Of a stretch of 64,000 nucleotides of DNA, positions 56,011 through 64,000 are shown piece by piece. The DNA is taken from positions 1 to 64,000 of the forward strand of contig JAJYRD010000073.1 of NCBI GenBank assembly GCA_021794275.1, given 5' to 3'. The position numbers and the translations under genes were made by a program. This stretch comes from Pseudomonadota bacterium. GTDB lineage: Bacteria > Pseudomonadota > Gammaproteobacteria > Acidiferrobacterales > Acidiferrobacteraceae. Numbering within the stretch: the stretch's first letter is position 1; each line of letters starts with the position of its first letter. The notes under the pieces were generated by a model. The model made no database searches, was not told the DNA's origin, and saw only the letters and a program-made list of their open reading frames with translations.

Positions 56011-56821
56011 ACACTTGTCCGCGCATTCCCCTTCTTAGGCGAGTTCCATGCCAGCCTTGCGCCAAGAGGGGGTCAAGCGGACGGTTTGGTTTTGTGCTAC
56101 AGCGGACATATCGCACAGGGAGCACTTGGCAAAAACCAAGAGCGATCACTTTTAATATAGGGGCGGAAGGCTCCGAATTTACGCCCAGTGAGACCGCATA
56201 AGACGCAATCATGGCAACATGCTTTCGCAATGGTCGTTGACCTGGGAAACCCTCGCTACAAGCCCAACAAGGGTTTAGCGGTGGGAGACTTCATTCTCTC
56301 CGGTTTTGGCGACTTGACGCTCCCGCCGATTTAGGTCGCTAAAGACTCGCCGGCCCCCGCCGTGCTGGGCCTTCCCGAAACGGCCATGTCACGAGCCTCG
56401 TCTTGGAGCGCCCCGGAGCCCTCGACACAGTCATGACGGTCCGGTTGCACAAATGCCTTTTTGGCCTTGGTCGAGCTGCATGTGAGTCGGCCGGCCATAG
56501 GCTGGTGACATCCGAGAGGTCGAGTTTGCTCGCGATCAGGAAGACCACGGCACGGATGGGCCACCGTCACTTACCCGGCCTCCTGACGGCTCCAGGGAGA
56601 AGGTTAAGGGCCGGGGCGCCGCACCTCATGTACGACAACTGCGGACAAATTTTCAGGAACCCGCGCGTGACCCCGGTCGTGAAAGCCAACGTTACCGATG
56701 TCGGGTGTCGACGCAAGAAGAACTTGCCGAACCGGCACGCCTGAGCGCCACCCTCCATTCGCCCGAATGGTCAAAGCATGCCAACTGTGATAGGTGACAT
56801 GTAACCCCATGGAGGTTCGTT
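56011..56821. other. 811-bp gap with gene debris
   Basis: No intact gene. Broken coding-like pieces read on the plus strand, for example 'LGNPRYKPNKGLAVGDF' near 56250. A weak hairpin AAGCCCAAC...GGTGGGAG (56260-56292) resembles the ends of IS200/IS605-type elements, but the family is not certain. Confidence 0.4.
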
Positions 56822-57046
56822 ATGGCCTCGACACCGAAGTCCAGGCCCTCGCAGATGAAGGTGCGGAAGCATCGCGAGCGCCTGCGATCACAAGGCCTGC
56901 GGCCCATCCCGATTTGGATCCCCGATGTGCGCGCGCCCTCCTTTCGATCAGAGATGCACCGGCAGTCGTTCGCCGTGGCGGCAAGCGGCTAGGCCCGCGA
57001 AGATCAGGCGTTTATCGATGCCGTGTCGGGCTGGGACGATGAATGA
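56822..57046 (+). pseudogene. MazE-like antitoxin (DUF3018) with in-frame stop
   Basis: GGAGG precedes the ATG. The frame reads 'MASTPKSRPSQMKVRKHRE' and 'GLRPIPIWIPDVRAP', a DUF3018 antitoxin, then meets TAG at 56990-56992 after residue 56. Downstream the same frame continues 'AREDQAFIDAVSGWDDE', the usual toxin-binding tail, and ends TGA overlapping the toxin ATG. It is thus split by one nonsense codon, unless the TAG is suppressed. Confidence 0.85.
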
Positions 57047-57510
57047 GGCGCGGCGACATCTGGACCGTTGCGGGCAGCAGAACATACGCAGGCAAACCGC
57101 GCTCCGTCGTCGTTGTGCAGGATGACAGTTTCGACGCTACCGACTCGATTACCATATGGGCCTTCACGGCCGACGAGACCGAAGCCCCTCTGTTCCGCCT
57201 GCTGGTGGAGCCGAACCCATACAATGGCCTGCGTTCTGCGTGTCGCCTAATGGTGGACAAGATCACCGCCATGCCGAAATCCAAGATCGGCTCACATATC
57301 GATCGCTTGGATAACGCGGATATTCTGCGACTCAATCGCACGATCCTCGTCTTCCTCGGGTTGGCCGCATCTCGGGAAACAAGGCGGCGGCCATGGGCCA
57401 TTTTGGAGCGCCTAAGCGCCCCACCGCTTCGATATTTCATGAGTCCGAGCAAGCCCTTAAGGGGTCGGTCTTCCAAAAGCGCCATACCGAAAAGACGGCT
57501 CTCCCTATAG
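57043..57510 (+). CDS. MazF/PemK-family endoribonuclease toxin, extended C-terminus
   Basis: 155 aa. The MazF/PemK fold is clear: 'MRRGDIWTVAG', 'GKPRSVVVVQDDSFDATDSIT', 'LRSACRLMVDKITAMPKSKIG' and 'LNRTILVFLGLA'. These toxins are usually near 110 aa, so the last 40 residues (Arg/Ser/Lys-rich) look like read-through beyond a lost stop and overlap the convergent hypothetical gene by 74 bp. Its antitoxin carries a nonsense codon, so the toxin may be inactive, silenced or rescued by another antitoxin. Confidence 0.8.
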   Translation: MRRGDIWTVAGSRTYAGKPRSVVVVQDDSFDATDSITIWAFTADETEAPLFRLLVEPNPYNGLRSACRLMVDKITAMPKSKIGSHIDRLDNADILRLNRTILVFLGLAASRETRRRPWAILERLSAPPLRYFMSPSKPLRGRSSKSAIPKRRLSL

Positions 57511-58168
57511 AAAGATCGAAGTATGTCCCTGATCCATCGTTAATTGCGCTCCGGAATGGACCAATATATGTGATTCTTGCCAGACGCCCCATAAGCTTAT
57601 CCACGGCGGAATCATCGACGTTGTCATTACGATTCGGCTGAACGGCCCTGCCGGCCTGTGATGCCCCAAACCCCCATCTCGCCGCTTGGATCTCCCGAGC
57701 CTCTTGGCCAACAAACAATCGAACACCCAACAGGCCGTCGGAACGTCTGCGTATATACAGGACCCGAGTTACGTCACTAGAACGTGGCGGCATCTCGGGC
57801 GATTCAGGCCGGCTCGATCCAATCTCCCCTTCGGATGGGCCCTCCCGGTAGCCATGACATAGCCCCCAGGTGGAAAATGGATTGCCGCTCCGGTCTGGCA
57901 GGCCACCCACACCGACCGCCGTCACGGCCAGGGACGACACCACGATGCCATATAGGAAGTAATGCGTCGGTCCTGCATACAGGACAAGGACAACATCCTC
58001 ACGTTGGCGACCGGCGCGAAGAAACTCAAGAAGGTCCTGCTGCTCAATCCACGCGGCATACTGCTGAGACTGGCGGTCGGGTTTCGTGGCGATTTGTAAT
58101 AGCGCGTTCGCGATTGAACCCGGAGCAGAAAGTCCGGTGGCGGTCGTCGAGGGTCTTCTGGCGCCCAT
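57437..58168 (-). CDS. Hypothetical protein in toxin-antitoxin island
   Basis: 243 aa, family not recognised. The ATG at 58168 has a perfect AAGGAGG 4 bases upstream, which makes this a real gene and not a shadow. The composition is mixed and protein-like, with a hydrophobic segment ('HYFLYGIVVSSLAVTAVGVGG', about residues 68-88) that could span a membrane, and a segment 'RVLYIRRRSDGLLGVRLFVGQE'-like in part ('YIRRRSDGLLG'). Bases are less GC-rich than in the neighbours, in keeping with transfer. No partner gene is near. Confidence 0.65.
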   Translation of the reverse strand: MGARRPSTTATGLSAPGSIANALLQIATKPDRQSQQYAAWIEQQDLLEFLRAGRQREDVVLVLYAGPTHYFLYGIVVSSLAVTAVGVGGLPDRSGNPFSTWGLCHGYREGPSEGEIGSSRPESPEMPPRSSDVTRVLYIRRRSDGLLGVRLFVGQEAREIQAARWGFGASQAGRAVQPNRNDNVDDSAVDKLMGRLARITYIGPFRSAINDGSGTYFDLSIGRAVFSVWRFWKTDPLRACSDS

Positions 58169-58722
58169 GCGCCCTCCTTGTGCCCGCCAAGGTTCATATA
58201 TGCAAAAACGACGTTACGACAATCATAATGAGCCCAGTCTTAGGCACCCAGATTTCGCATGCCAATAGAAAGTAACTCCGTTTCTACAAAAATGTACTTT
58301 GCCGCCGGGGCCTGGTTGGTATAAGTGGGGCAAACGGATATCTGTTGCCCTATTTGGCGCGGCTCGCCCGGTCAGCCTCTGGGGCCGGTCGCGGTCCCCA
58401 GGCGCAAGCCGCAAAATCTGCAAAGCCAGGCTTGCATCCTGACAGTGGAAAGCTGGCGCCCTCGCGCCCCCCGTATGCGGATCCAACCAGAACGGATTGG
58501 CGCCCTCTCGGCAGCGCATCGTCACCATACTTGGCCAGCACGGACCCTGGGTATCGTGCCAGGCTCTGTGTCTGGCGCTCCACTCCGGCATCGTTGGAAG
58601 GTTTAGAGATTGCTCATACCAGAACCGCAGCGCACGCCCATTCTGCTGAGAAGCCGTGTAAAGCGCCCTGGCGCGAAATAATGACGTGCTGCGGCGGGCG
58701 ATAGGGCGAAACATGTAATCGA
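58169..58722. other. 554-bp gap, promoter region and unknown DNA
   Basis: Between the hypothetical gene and recG. Open frames up to 163 aa exist but have no ribosome site or recognisable features. It presumably holds the promoter for 57437-58168. No repeat or RNA gene was seen. Confidence 0.5.
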
Positions 58723-60786
58723 TTACGCCGACCCGAGTTCATGGCGTTCGCGCAGCCAGCGCCTACGCAGGCCCAGCAAGGGGGCGGAGTCGCCCCGAAC
58801 CAAGGTGGCCGCGGCCCGGGCGACCGCCGGCAGCATGGCCTCGTCGCGCATGAAATCCGCCACGCGAAAGCCCGGGAGGCCGGTCTGGCGGACCCCGAAG
58901 ACCTCGCCCGCGCCGCGCAACTCGAGATCGCGCCGGGCGATGAGAAAGCCATCATCCGTTTCGCGCAGGCAGGCGATGCGCTCGCGCGCCATATCACCCA
59001 GGGGCGGCTTATAGAGCAGCACGCAGTGCCCGGGTAGGCCACCGCGGCCTATACGGCCGCGCAGCTGGTGGAGCTGGGCGAGCCCTAGGCGCTCGGCGTT
59101 CTCGATGACGAGCAGGCTCGCGGCCGGGACATCCACACCCACCTCGATCACGGTGGTCGCCACCAGGACCTGTACCGGGCCGCGCGCGAAGTCCTCCATG
59201 GCCCGATCCTTGTCGGCGGCCTTCATGCGCCCATGGATGAGACCGATGCGAACGCCGGCGAGGGCCTCCGCCAGTTCCGCATGAAGTGCCGCGGCGGCCT
59301 TCAGGTCCTGCTCGCCCTCCTCGATGAGGGGGCAGACCCAGTAGGCCTTGGCGCCCCCAAGGCAGGCGGCGCGCATGCGCGCCACCACCTCCTCGCGACG
59401 ATTCTCCGCAAGCGCCACGGTCGTGACCGGGGCACGCCCCGGCGGTCGCTCGTCCAGGATCGAAAGATCGAGGTCGGCATAGGCGCTCTGCGCGAGCGTG
59501 CGCGGGATGGGGGTGGCACTCATAGCGAGCAGGTGCGCGCGATGCGCGCCGGCCCTACCCTTCGCGGTCAGGGCCTGACGCTCCTGCACACCGAAGCGAT
59601 GCTGCTCGTCAATGACGACGAGACCCAGGCGCAGGAAACCCACCGCCTCCTGAAACATCGCCTGGGTCCCGACCACGAGCCGGGTCTCGCGATCAAGCGC
59701 CTTCGCGCGCTGGGCCTCGGCGCCGGCCCCCAGGCGCATGAGGCCAAGCGGTTCGATACCGAGGGGTCGCAACCAGTGGCCGAGGGTCTCCATATGTTGG
59801 CGCGCAAGGAGTTCGGTCGGGGCCATGACCGCGACCTGGTAGCCTGCTTCGATGACAAGGAGGGCGGCCGCGGCGGCCACCAGGGTCTTGCCGGAGCCCA
59901 CGTCACCTTGGAGCACGCGGCGCATCGGCCGGCCGCCCTCGAGGTCTCGGCGGATCTCCCCGATGACGGTCGTTTGCGCCTTCGTGGGCGTGAACGGCAG
60001 GGTCTCGAGGAACTGCGTGAGCAGGCGCCCCGGCACCCGGCACTTGCGGCCCAAGGACCGTCCCTGCGCATGCCGGAGCGTCAGGAGGTGCGCATGATGG
60101 GTGACGAGCTCCTCGAAGGCCAGTACCGCGCGCGCAGGCGCGAGATCAGCACCCGGGGGCGGCCCATGCAAGAGCCGCAGGGCCGCGGCAAGCGTAAGCC
60201 CGGACGGTCGCAGCGCCTCGGGCAGATACTCCGCGAGGCCCGGTAGCGCAAGCGCGAGTGCCGCGCGGACCGTGCGCCGCAGGGCGTTCATACCGAGGCC
60301 CTCCGTGGTGGGGTAAACCGGCGTGAGCGTCGTCTCCCGCAAGGACGCCTCGCCCGCGCAGCGGTATTCCGGGTGGACCATCTCCGGGCCCTGGGGGCCA
60401 AGCCGCAGCTCGCCATACACGCTCATGCGCGCGCCTACGAAAAACTTGCGTCGCAGCGCGGCATTGAAGTGGAAAAAGCGCAGGCGCAGAAGGCCGCTAT
60501 CGTCCGCGAGCTCGACCAGCAAAGACGGGCGCGCACGCCCGACGGTGGCCTGGGCCAGGATTTCGCCCTCGACGAGGGCGCTTTGCCCGACCCGCAGCCC
60601 ACGGATCGGCACGATGCACGTCCGATCCTCATAGCGCGAGGGCAGGTGGAACAGGAGATCGCCCACGGTCTGGATCTCGAGGCGCGCCAGCCGCTCGGCA
60701 AGCGCGGGTCCTATACCCGGGAGCGCGGTGACCGGACGCTCCCAGGGCGCTTGGGTGAGATCGCTAGCCGAGGTCGAGGATGGCAT
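58723..60786 (-). CDS. recG: ATP-dependent DNA helicase RecG
   Basis: 687 aa (E. coli 693). Branch-migrating helicase for stalled forks and Holliday junctions. It has an N-terminal wedge domain ('[28 protein letters not shown]'), then the helicase motifs '[13 protein letters not shown]' (Walker A), '[10 protein letters not shown]' (DExH-type), '[10 protein letters not shown]', '[13 protein letters not shown]' and '[10 protein letters not shown]'. The ATG at 60786 has GGAG before it and overlaps ridA by 23 bp. The two genes are probably translated together. Confidence 0.96.
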   Translation of the reverse strand: MPSSTSASDLTQAPWERPVTALPGIGPALAERLARLEIQTVGDLLFHLPSRYEDRTCIVPIRGLRVGQSALVEGEILAQATVGRARPSLLVELADDSGLLRLRFFHFNAALRRKFFVGARMSVYGELRLGPQGPEMVHPEYRCAGEASLRETTLTPVYPTTEGLGMNALRRTVRAALALALPGLAEYLPEALRPSGLTLAAALRLLHGPPPGADLAPARAVLAFEELVTHHAHLLTLRHAQGRSLGRKCRVPGRLLTQFLETLPFTPTKAQTTVIGEIRRDLEGGRPMRRVLQGDVGSGKTLVAAAAALLVIEAGYQVAVMAPTELLARQHMETLGHWLRPLGIEPLGLMRLGAGAEAQRAKALDRETRLVVGTQAMFQEAVGFLRLGLVVIDEQHRFGVQERQALTAKGRAGAHRAHLLAMSATPIPRTLAQSAYADLDLSILDERPPGRAPVTTVALAENRREEVVARMRAACLGGAKAYWVCPLIEEGEQDLKAAAALHAELAEALAGVRIGLIHGRMKAADKDRAMEDFARGPVQVLVATTVIEVGVDVPAASLLVIENAERLGLAQLHQLRGRIGRGGLPGHCVLLYKPPLGDMARERIACLRETDDGFLIARRDLELRGAGEVFGVRQTGLPGFRVADFMRDEAMLPAVARAAATLVRGDSAPLLGLRRRWLRERHELGSA

Positions 60787-61147
60787 CCATCTCCACTTTT
60801 GCGCCGCGTGGCAAGGCGGCGACACCGATCGCCGAGCGCGCCGGGTATGGGGGCTTGAAGCGCTCCGCCATGACCTCGTTCACGAGCGGGAAATGCGCAA
60901 GATCAGTAAGGAACACCGAGAGCTTGACGATGTGACGGAACTCGGCCCCGGCCGCCGCGACGACCGCCGCGAGGTTCTCGAACACCTGTACGATCTGGGC
61001 ACGCGGATCCTCCGACACCAAGACCATGGTCGCCGGATCGAGCGGTATCTGGCCCGACAGGAACACGAGCGATCCCGACTTCAGGGCTTGTGAATAGGTG
61101 CCGATGGCGCGCGGCGCCGCGTCGGTCTCGATGACGCGAAAAGACAT
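60764..61147 (-). CDS. ridA: RidA-family deaminase
   Basis: 127 aa trimeric enzyme that hydrolyses reactive enamine/imine intermediates from PLP enzymes. '[26 protein letters not shown]', '[13 protein letters not shown]' and '[22 protein letters not shown]' with the essential Arg are clear. It lies 2 bp after spoT and overlaps recG, as in many gammaproteobacteria. Confidence 0.96.
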   Translation of the reverse strand: MSFRVIETDAAPRAIGTYSQALKSGSLVFLSGQIPLDPATMVLVSEDPRAQIVQVFENLAAVVAAAGAEFRHIVKLSVFLTDLAHFPLVNEVMAERFKPPYPARSAIGVAALPRGAKVEMDAILDLG

Positions 61148-61149
61148 GA

Positions 61150-63333
61150 TTATCCTCGTTTTCGGTTGATGCGGACCACCGCCTCCTGGGAGCGGATGCG
61201 GCGTATGATACGCGCGAGATGGGCGCGGTTGTGGACCTCGATCACGAAGTCCATGGCGGTGTCCTGACCGTCACGCTCATCGATCGACACGGTGTCGATA
61301 TTGGCGTCGAGTTCGGACATGGCGGCGGCCACCGTCGCCAGGACCCCGCGGCGATTCTTCACCTCGACGCGTATGGCGACTGGCCACGAGCCGTCTACGC
61401 CGCTCTCCCACTGGATATCGATCCATTTCTCGGGATGCTTCCGGTATTCCGCGACATTCGGGCAGTCCTCGGTGTGCACCGTGATCCCGCGGCCGGCGGT
61501 GAGAAAGCCCAGCACCGGATCACCCGGAATCGGCCGACAGCACTTCGCGTAATTCACCACGGCGCCCTCCGTGCCGCGAATCGCGATGGTGCCGGGGGCG
61601 CGCGACGGGACCAACGACGGGGCTGGCACATCAGGGAGGAGCTGGCGCGCCACCACCGCCGCTATGCGCGTCCCAAGCCCGATGTCGGCCAGCACGTCCT
61701 CCCATGTCTTCACGCGCAGCGTGGCGAGCAGCGCGCTCCTGGCCCCCTCGTCCACTTCGCCCGTGAAACCGAGCGACTGCAAGGCCTTGGCGAGGAAACG
61801 CTCACCCAAGCGGATCGCCTCGTCGTGGCGCAGATTCTTCAGATAGTTGCGGATATGGGCCCGGGCCTTGCCTGTCACCACCGAGTTCAGCCACGAGGGG
61901 TGCGGGGCGCTATAAGCCGAAGTGATGACCTCGACATGATCGCCGTTGCGGAGCACCGTGCGCATGGGAACGAGCTGATGGTTGACGCGCGCGCCCGCGC
62001 AACGCTTGCCGATATCGGTGTGCACTTCGTAGGCAAAATCTATGACGGTCGCGCCGCGCGGCAGCTTCTTGATGTCGCCGTTGGGCGTGAACACATAGAC
62101 CTCGTCGGGAAACAGGTCGATTTTCAGGTGTTCCAGGAACTCCTGCGGGTTGCCGGCCTGCTGCTGGGTCTCCATCAGGCCCTGCAGCCATTGCAGGGCG
62201 CGTTTTTGCATACCCACGTCACCGGTCTTGTAAAGCCAGTGGGCCGCGACCCCGTTCTCCGCGACCCTATGCATATCCTCGGTGCGGATCTGCACCTCGA
62301 TCAAGACGCCGAACGGCCCGAACACGACGGTATGAAGGGATTGATAGCCGTTGGTCTTGGGGATGGCGATATAGTCCTTGAACCGGCCCGGAATGGGCTT
62401 ATACAGGTTGTGGATCACGCCGAGCGCCCGATAGCAGGTGTCGACCTTGTCGACCACGATGCGAAACGCGAGCAGGTCATAGACCTGCTCGAAGGACAGG
62501 CCCTTCTGGCGCATCTTGCTATAGATGCCATAGAGGTTCTTCTCGCGGCCGGAGACATCCCCCGGCAGACCCTCACGCCGCAGCTGCTCCATGATCGCCG
62601 CGCGCGCCTTGTCGACCAGGGCCTTGCGATTGCCGTGGCGCTTGCGCACCGCCTCTTGCAGGATGCGATAGCGCAAGGGATAGAGGATCGCGAACGACAG
62701 ATCCTCAAGCTCCACGGACCAAGCATGAAGGCCCAGCCGATTGGCGATGGGCGCGTAGATGTCGAGCGTCTCGCGCGCGATCGCTTTCTGCCGCACAAGC
62801 GACAGGACACGGATCGTGCGCATATTATGAAGGCGGTCGGCGAGCTTTATGAGTACAACGCGAATGTCGCGGGCCATGGCCAGCAACATCTTGCGGAAAT
62901 TCTCGGCCTGTTCCTCTTCCTTATTCTCAAACTCGATCTGGCCGATCTTGCTCACGCCGTCGACGAGTTCGGCTGCCTCCTGGCCGAACTGGGCGATGAT
63001 CTCGTCCTTGCGTCGGCCCGTGTCTTCTATGACGTCATGCAGGATTGCCGCCGCAAGGCAAGTGGCGTCGAGGCGCAAACCGGCGAGCAGGCGCGCGACT
63101 TCCAGGGGATGGTAGATGTAGGGCTCGCCGCTACGGCGCTTCTGGCCTTCGTGAGCCTCCGCGCCGAACAAATAGGCGCGATAAACCACGGCAACCTCCT
63201 CGCGCCCAAGGTAACCCTCGAGCAAGACGAGCAGGTCGCTTATGTGAAACGAAACCGCGCCGGGACCCGCCCCGTCAGGGGGCGGGACTTGCGCCGGCGT
63301 CGCCACCTGTCCCGAGAGATAAGACGGCGTCAT
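61150..63333 (-). CDS. spoT: Bifunctional (p)ppGpp synthase/hydrolase SpoT
   Basis: 727 aa. N-terminal HD hydrolase with 'YIYHPLEVA' and '[11 protein letters not shown]', synthetase with '[13 protein letters not shown]' and '[18 protein letters not shown]', then TGS ('[24 protein letters not shown]'), a zinc-finger-like '[11 protein letters not shown]' and a C-terminal ACT domain. The RFKD form near the synthetase site is that of bifunctional enzymes. The ATG at 63333 follows TGGAGGT and lies inside rpoZ (59-bp overlap). A later GTG at 63306 is less likely. Confidence 0.97.
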   Translation of the reverse strand: MTPSYLSGQVATPAQVPPPDGAGPGAVSFHISDLLVLLEGYLGREEVAVVYRAYLFGAEAHEGQKRRSGEPYIYHPLEVARLLAGLRLDATCLAAAILHDVIEDTGRRKDEIIAQFGQEAAELVDGVSKIGQIEFENKEEEQAENFRKMLLAMARDIRVVLIKLADRLHNMRTIRVLSLVRQKAIARETLDIYAPIANRLGLHAWSVELEDLSFAILYPLRYRILQEAVRKRHGNRKALVDKARAAIMEQLRREGLPGDVSGREKNLYGIYSKMRQKGLSFEQVYDLLAFRIVVDKVDTCYRALGVIHNLYKPIPGRFKDYIAIPKTNGYQSLHTVVFGPFGVLIEVQIRTEDMHRVAENGVAAHWLYKTGDVGMQKRALQWLQGLMETQQQAGNPQEFLEHLKIDLFPDEVYVFTPNGDIKKLPRGATVIDFAYEVHTDIGKRCAGARVNHQLVPMRTVLRNGDHVEVITSAYSAPHPSWLNSVVTGKARAHIRNYLKNLRHDEAIRLGERFLAKALQSLGFTGEVDEGARSALLATLRVKTWEDVLADIGLGTRIAAVVARQLLPDVPAPSLVPSRAPGTIAIRGTEGAVVNYAKCCRPIPGDPVLGFLTAGRGITVHTEDCPNVAEYRKHPEKWIDIQWESGVDGSWPVAIRVEVKNRRGVLATVAAAMSELDANIDTVSIDERDGQDTAMDFVIEVHNRAHLARIIRRIRSQEAVVRINRKRG

Positions 63334-63556
63334 CTTCGACCTCCAGACCGGCCTCCGGATTGTCGTCCAAGATGGCGTTGGTCACGTAACCACCAGCAAT
63401 CTCGCGCAGAGCCAAAACGGTCGGCTTGTCGTTCTCGCGTGGCACACACGGCTCCGCGCCCGCGGCCAACTGCCGCGCCCGGCGGGCCGCCACCAGAACC
63501 AACTGAAAGCGGTTCTCGACGTGCTCCAGACAATCCTCAACGGTGATGCGGGCCAT
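63275..63556 (-). CDS. rpoZ: RNA polymerase omega subunit
   Basis: 93 aa. Starts '[31 protein letters not shown]' (quoted in part as '[19 protein letters not shown]') and has '[14 protein letters not shown]', the omega signature. A Gly/Ala-rich tail follows. It stabilises beta-prime and takes part in ppGpp binding. The gene overlaps spoT by 59 bp and follows gmk. Confidence 0.96.
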   Translation of the reverse strand: MARITVEDCLEHVENRFQLVLVAARRARQLAAGAEPCVPRENDKPTVLALREIAGGYVTNAILDDNPEAGLEVEDDAVLSLGTGGDAGASPAP

Positions 63557-63600
63557 AACGCACTCCTCTTAAGTCAAGATGACGAGTCTAGCAAATCGCC

Positions 63601-64000
63601 TTATGCGCCGGTAGGCGCGTAGACGCCGGGGTCGCAACGCAAAGGCCGCCGCACCCGGCCTTCGGCGATCAGCGCCTTCAAATCCGCGAGCGCCTCCGCG
63701 AACTCGTCGTTCACGATGATATGGTCGAATTCGCCGGCATGAGCGATCTCGGCGCGGGCCTTGGCCATGCGCCCCGCGATCACGGTCTCGTCGTCCTGGC
63801 CCCGGCCTCGCAACCGCATCTCGAGGGCGGCGAGAGACGGGGGCAGGATGAAGATCGACAGGGCCTCGGGCCACAAGGCCTTGATTCGTCGCGCCCCCTG
63901 CCAGTCGATGTCGAGGATCACGTGCCGCCCTGCGCGAAGCAGCGATTCGACCGCCTCGCGCGTCGTCCCATAGCGGTTACCGAAGACCTGTGCGTGCTCA
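63601..64000 (-). CDS. gmk: Guanylate kinase, C-terminal part (cut by window edge)
   Basis: The C-terminal 132 or so residues of guanylate kinase (GMP to GDP). Visible: '[17 protein letters not shown]', '[13 protein letters not shown]', '[19 protein letters not shown]' and '[10 protein letters not shown]', all from the GMP-binding and lid regions onward. The N-terminus with the P-loop is outside the window. It is first in the gmk-rpoZ-spoT-ridA-recG order. Confidence 0.96.
   Translation of the reverse strand, partial: EHAQVFGNRYGTTREAVESLLRAGRHVILDIDWQGARRIKALWPEALSIFILPPSLAALEMRLRGRGQDDETVIAGRMAKARAEIAHAGEFDHIIVNDEFAEALADLKALIAEGRVRRPLRCDPGVYAPTGA

Noticed and set aside
58223-58714. 163-aa minus-strand frame before recG
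   Set aside because: No ribosome site and no recognisable composition or motif.

Overview
The window is GC-rich, densely coded chromosomal DNA from a gammaproteobacterium. This is inferred from classical neighbourhoods: rpsU-yqeY-dnaG-rpoD next to a CAU tRNA, tsaD against plsY/folB, and gmk-rpoZ-spoT-ridA-recG at the right edge. A CbbQ/CbbO-type pair hints at an autotrophic, perhaps sulfur- or iron-oxidising host, but no RuBisCO gene is in view. There is no 16S gene, so genus is not assigned.

Layout. 0-6.8 kb: tRNA(CAU), the macromolecular-synthesis operon, tsaD, plsY, folB. 6.9-24.7 kb: housekeeping and metabolic genes (outer-membrane barrels, pteridine reductase, MidA-like methyltransferase, cbbO/cbbQ, cca, M1-like lipoprotein peptidase, RRM protein, Slt, aldehyde dehydrogenase, rRNA methyltransferase, DUF255 protein). 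24.7-33 kb: rhodanese, DUF4396 protein, PfkB kinase, then a glycine cleavage operon gcvT-gcvH-gcvPA-tpx-gcvPB. That operon starts with a clear promoter and a tandem glycine riboswitch, and carries an embedded thiol peroxidase. 34.2-35.1 kb: a decayed divergent pair (cysteine hydrolase and GlxA-type regulator).

35.1-47.4 kb is the most unusual part. On one strand lie a sigma-54 promoter, two secreted proteins built of amyloid-type repeats (10 copies in the large one), a strong attenuating terminator, a C39 peptidase (FapD-like), a FapE-like secreted protein, five exopolysaccharide genes (wecB, YaiO barrel, membrane protein, processive GT2 synthase, beta-helix membrane protein), a FapF-like outer-membrane channel, and a VpsR-like sigma-54 activator. 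I read this as a combined functional-amyloid and exopolysaccharide matrix locus with its own regulator.

47.7-54.5 kb: xthA, a secreted glutaredoxin-like protein, prlC, aroE, a Na/Ca exchanger, a GST and ubiA. 54.7-58.7 kb is an accessory island of toxin-antitoxin modules in different states of decay: a FitA-like antitoxin with a broken VapC, a dead copy of an AbrB antitoxin, an intact AbrB/VapC pair with a palindromic operator, and a MazE-like antitoxin with an in-frame amber codon beside a MazF/PemK toxin. It also holds an orphan hypothetical gene. 58.7-64 kb returns to core genes (recG, ridA, spoT, rpoZ, and gmk cut by the window edge).
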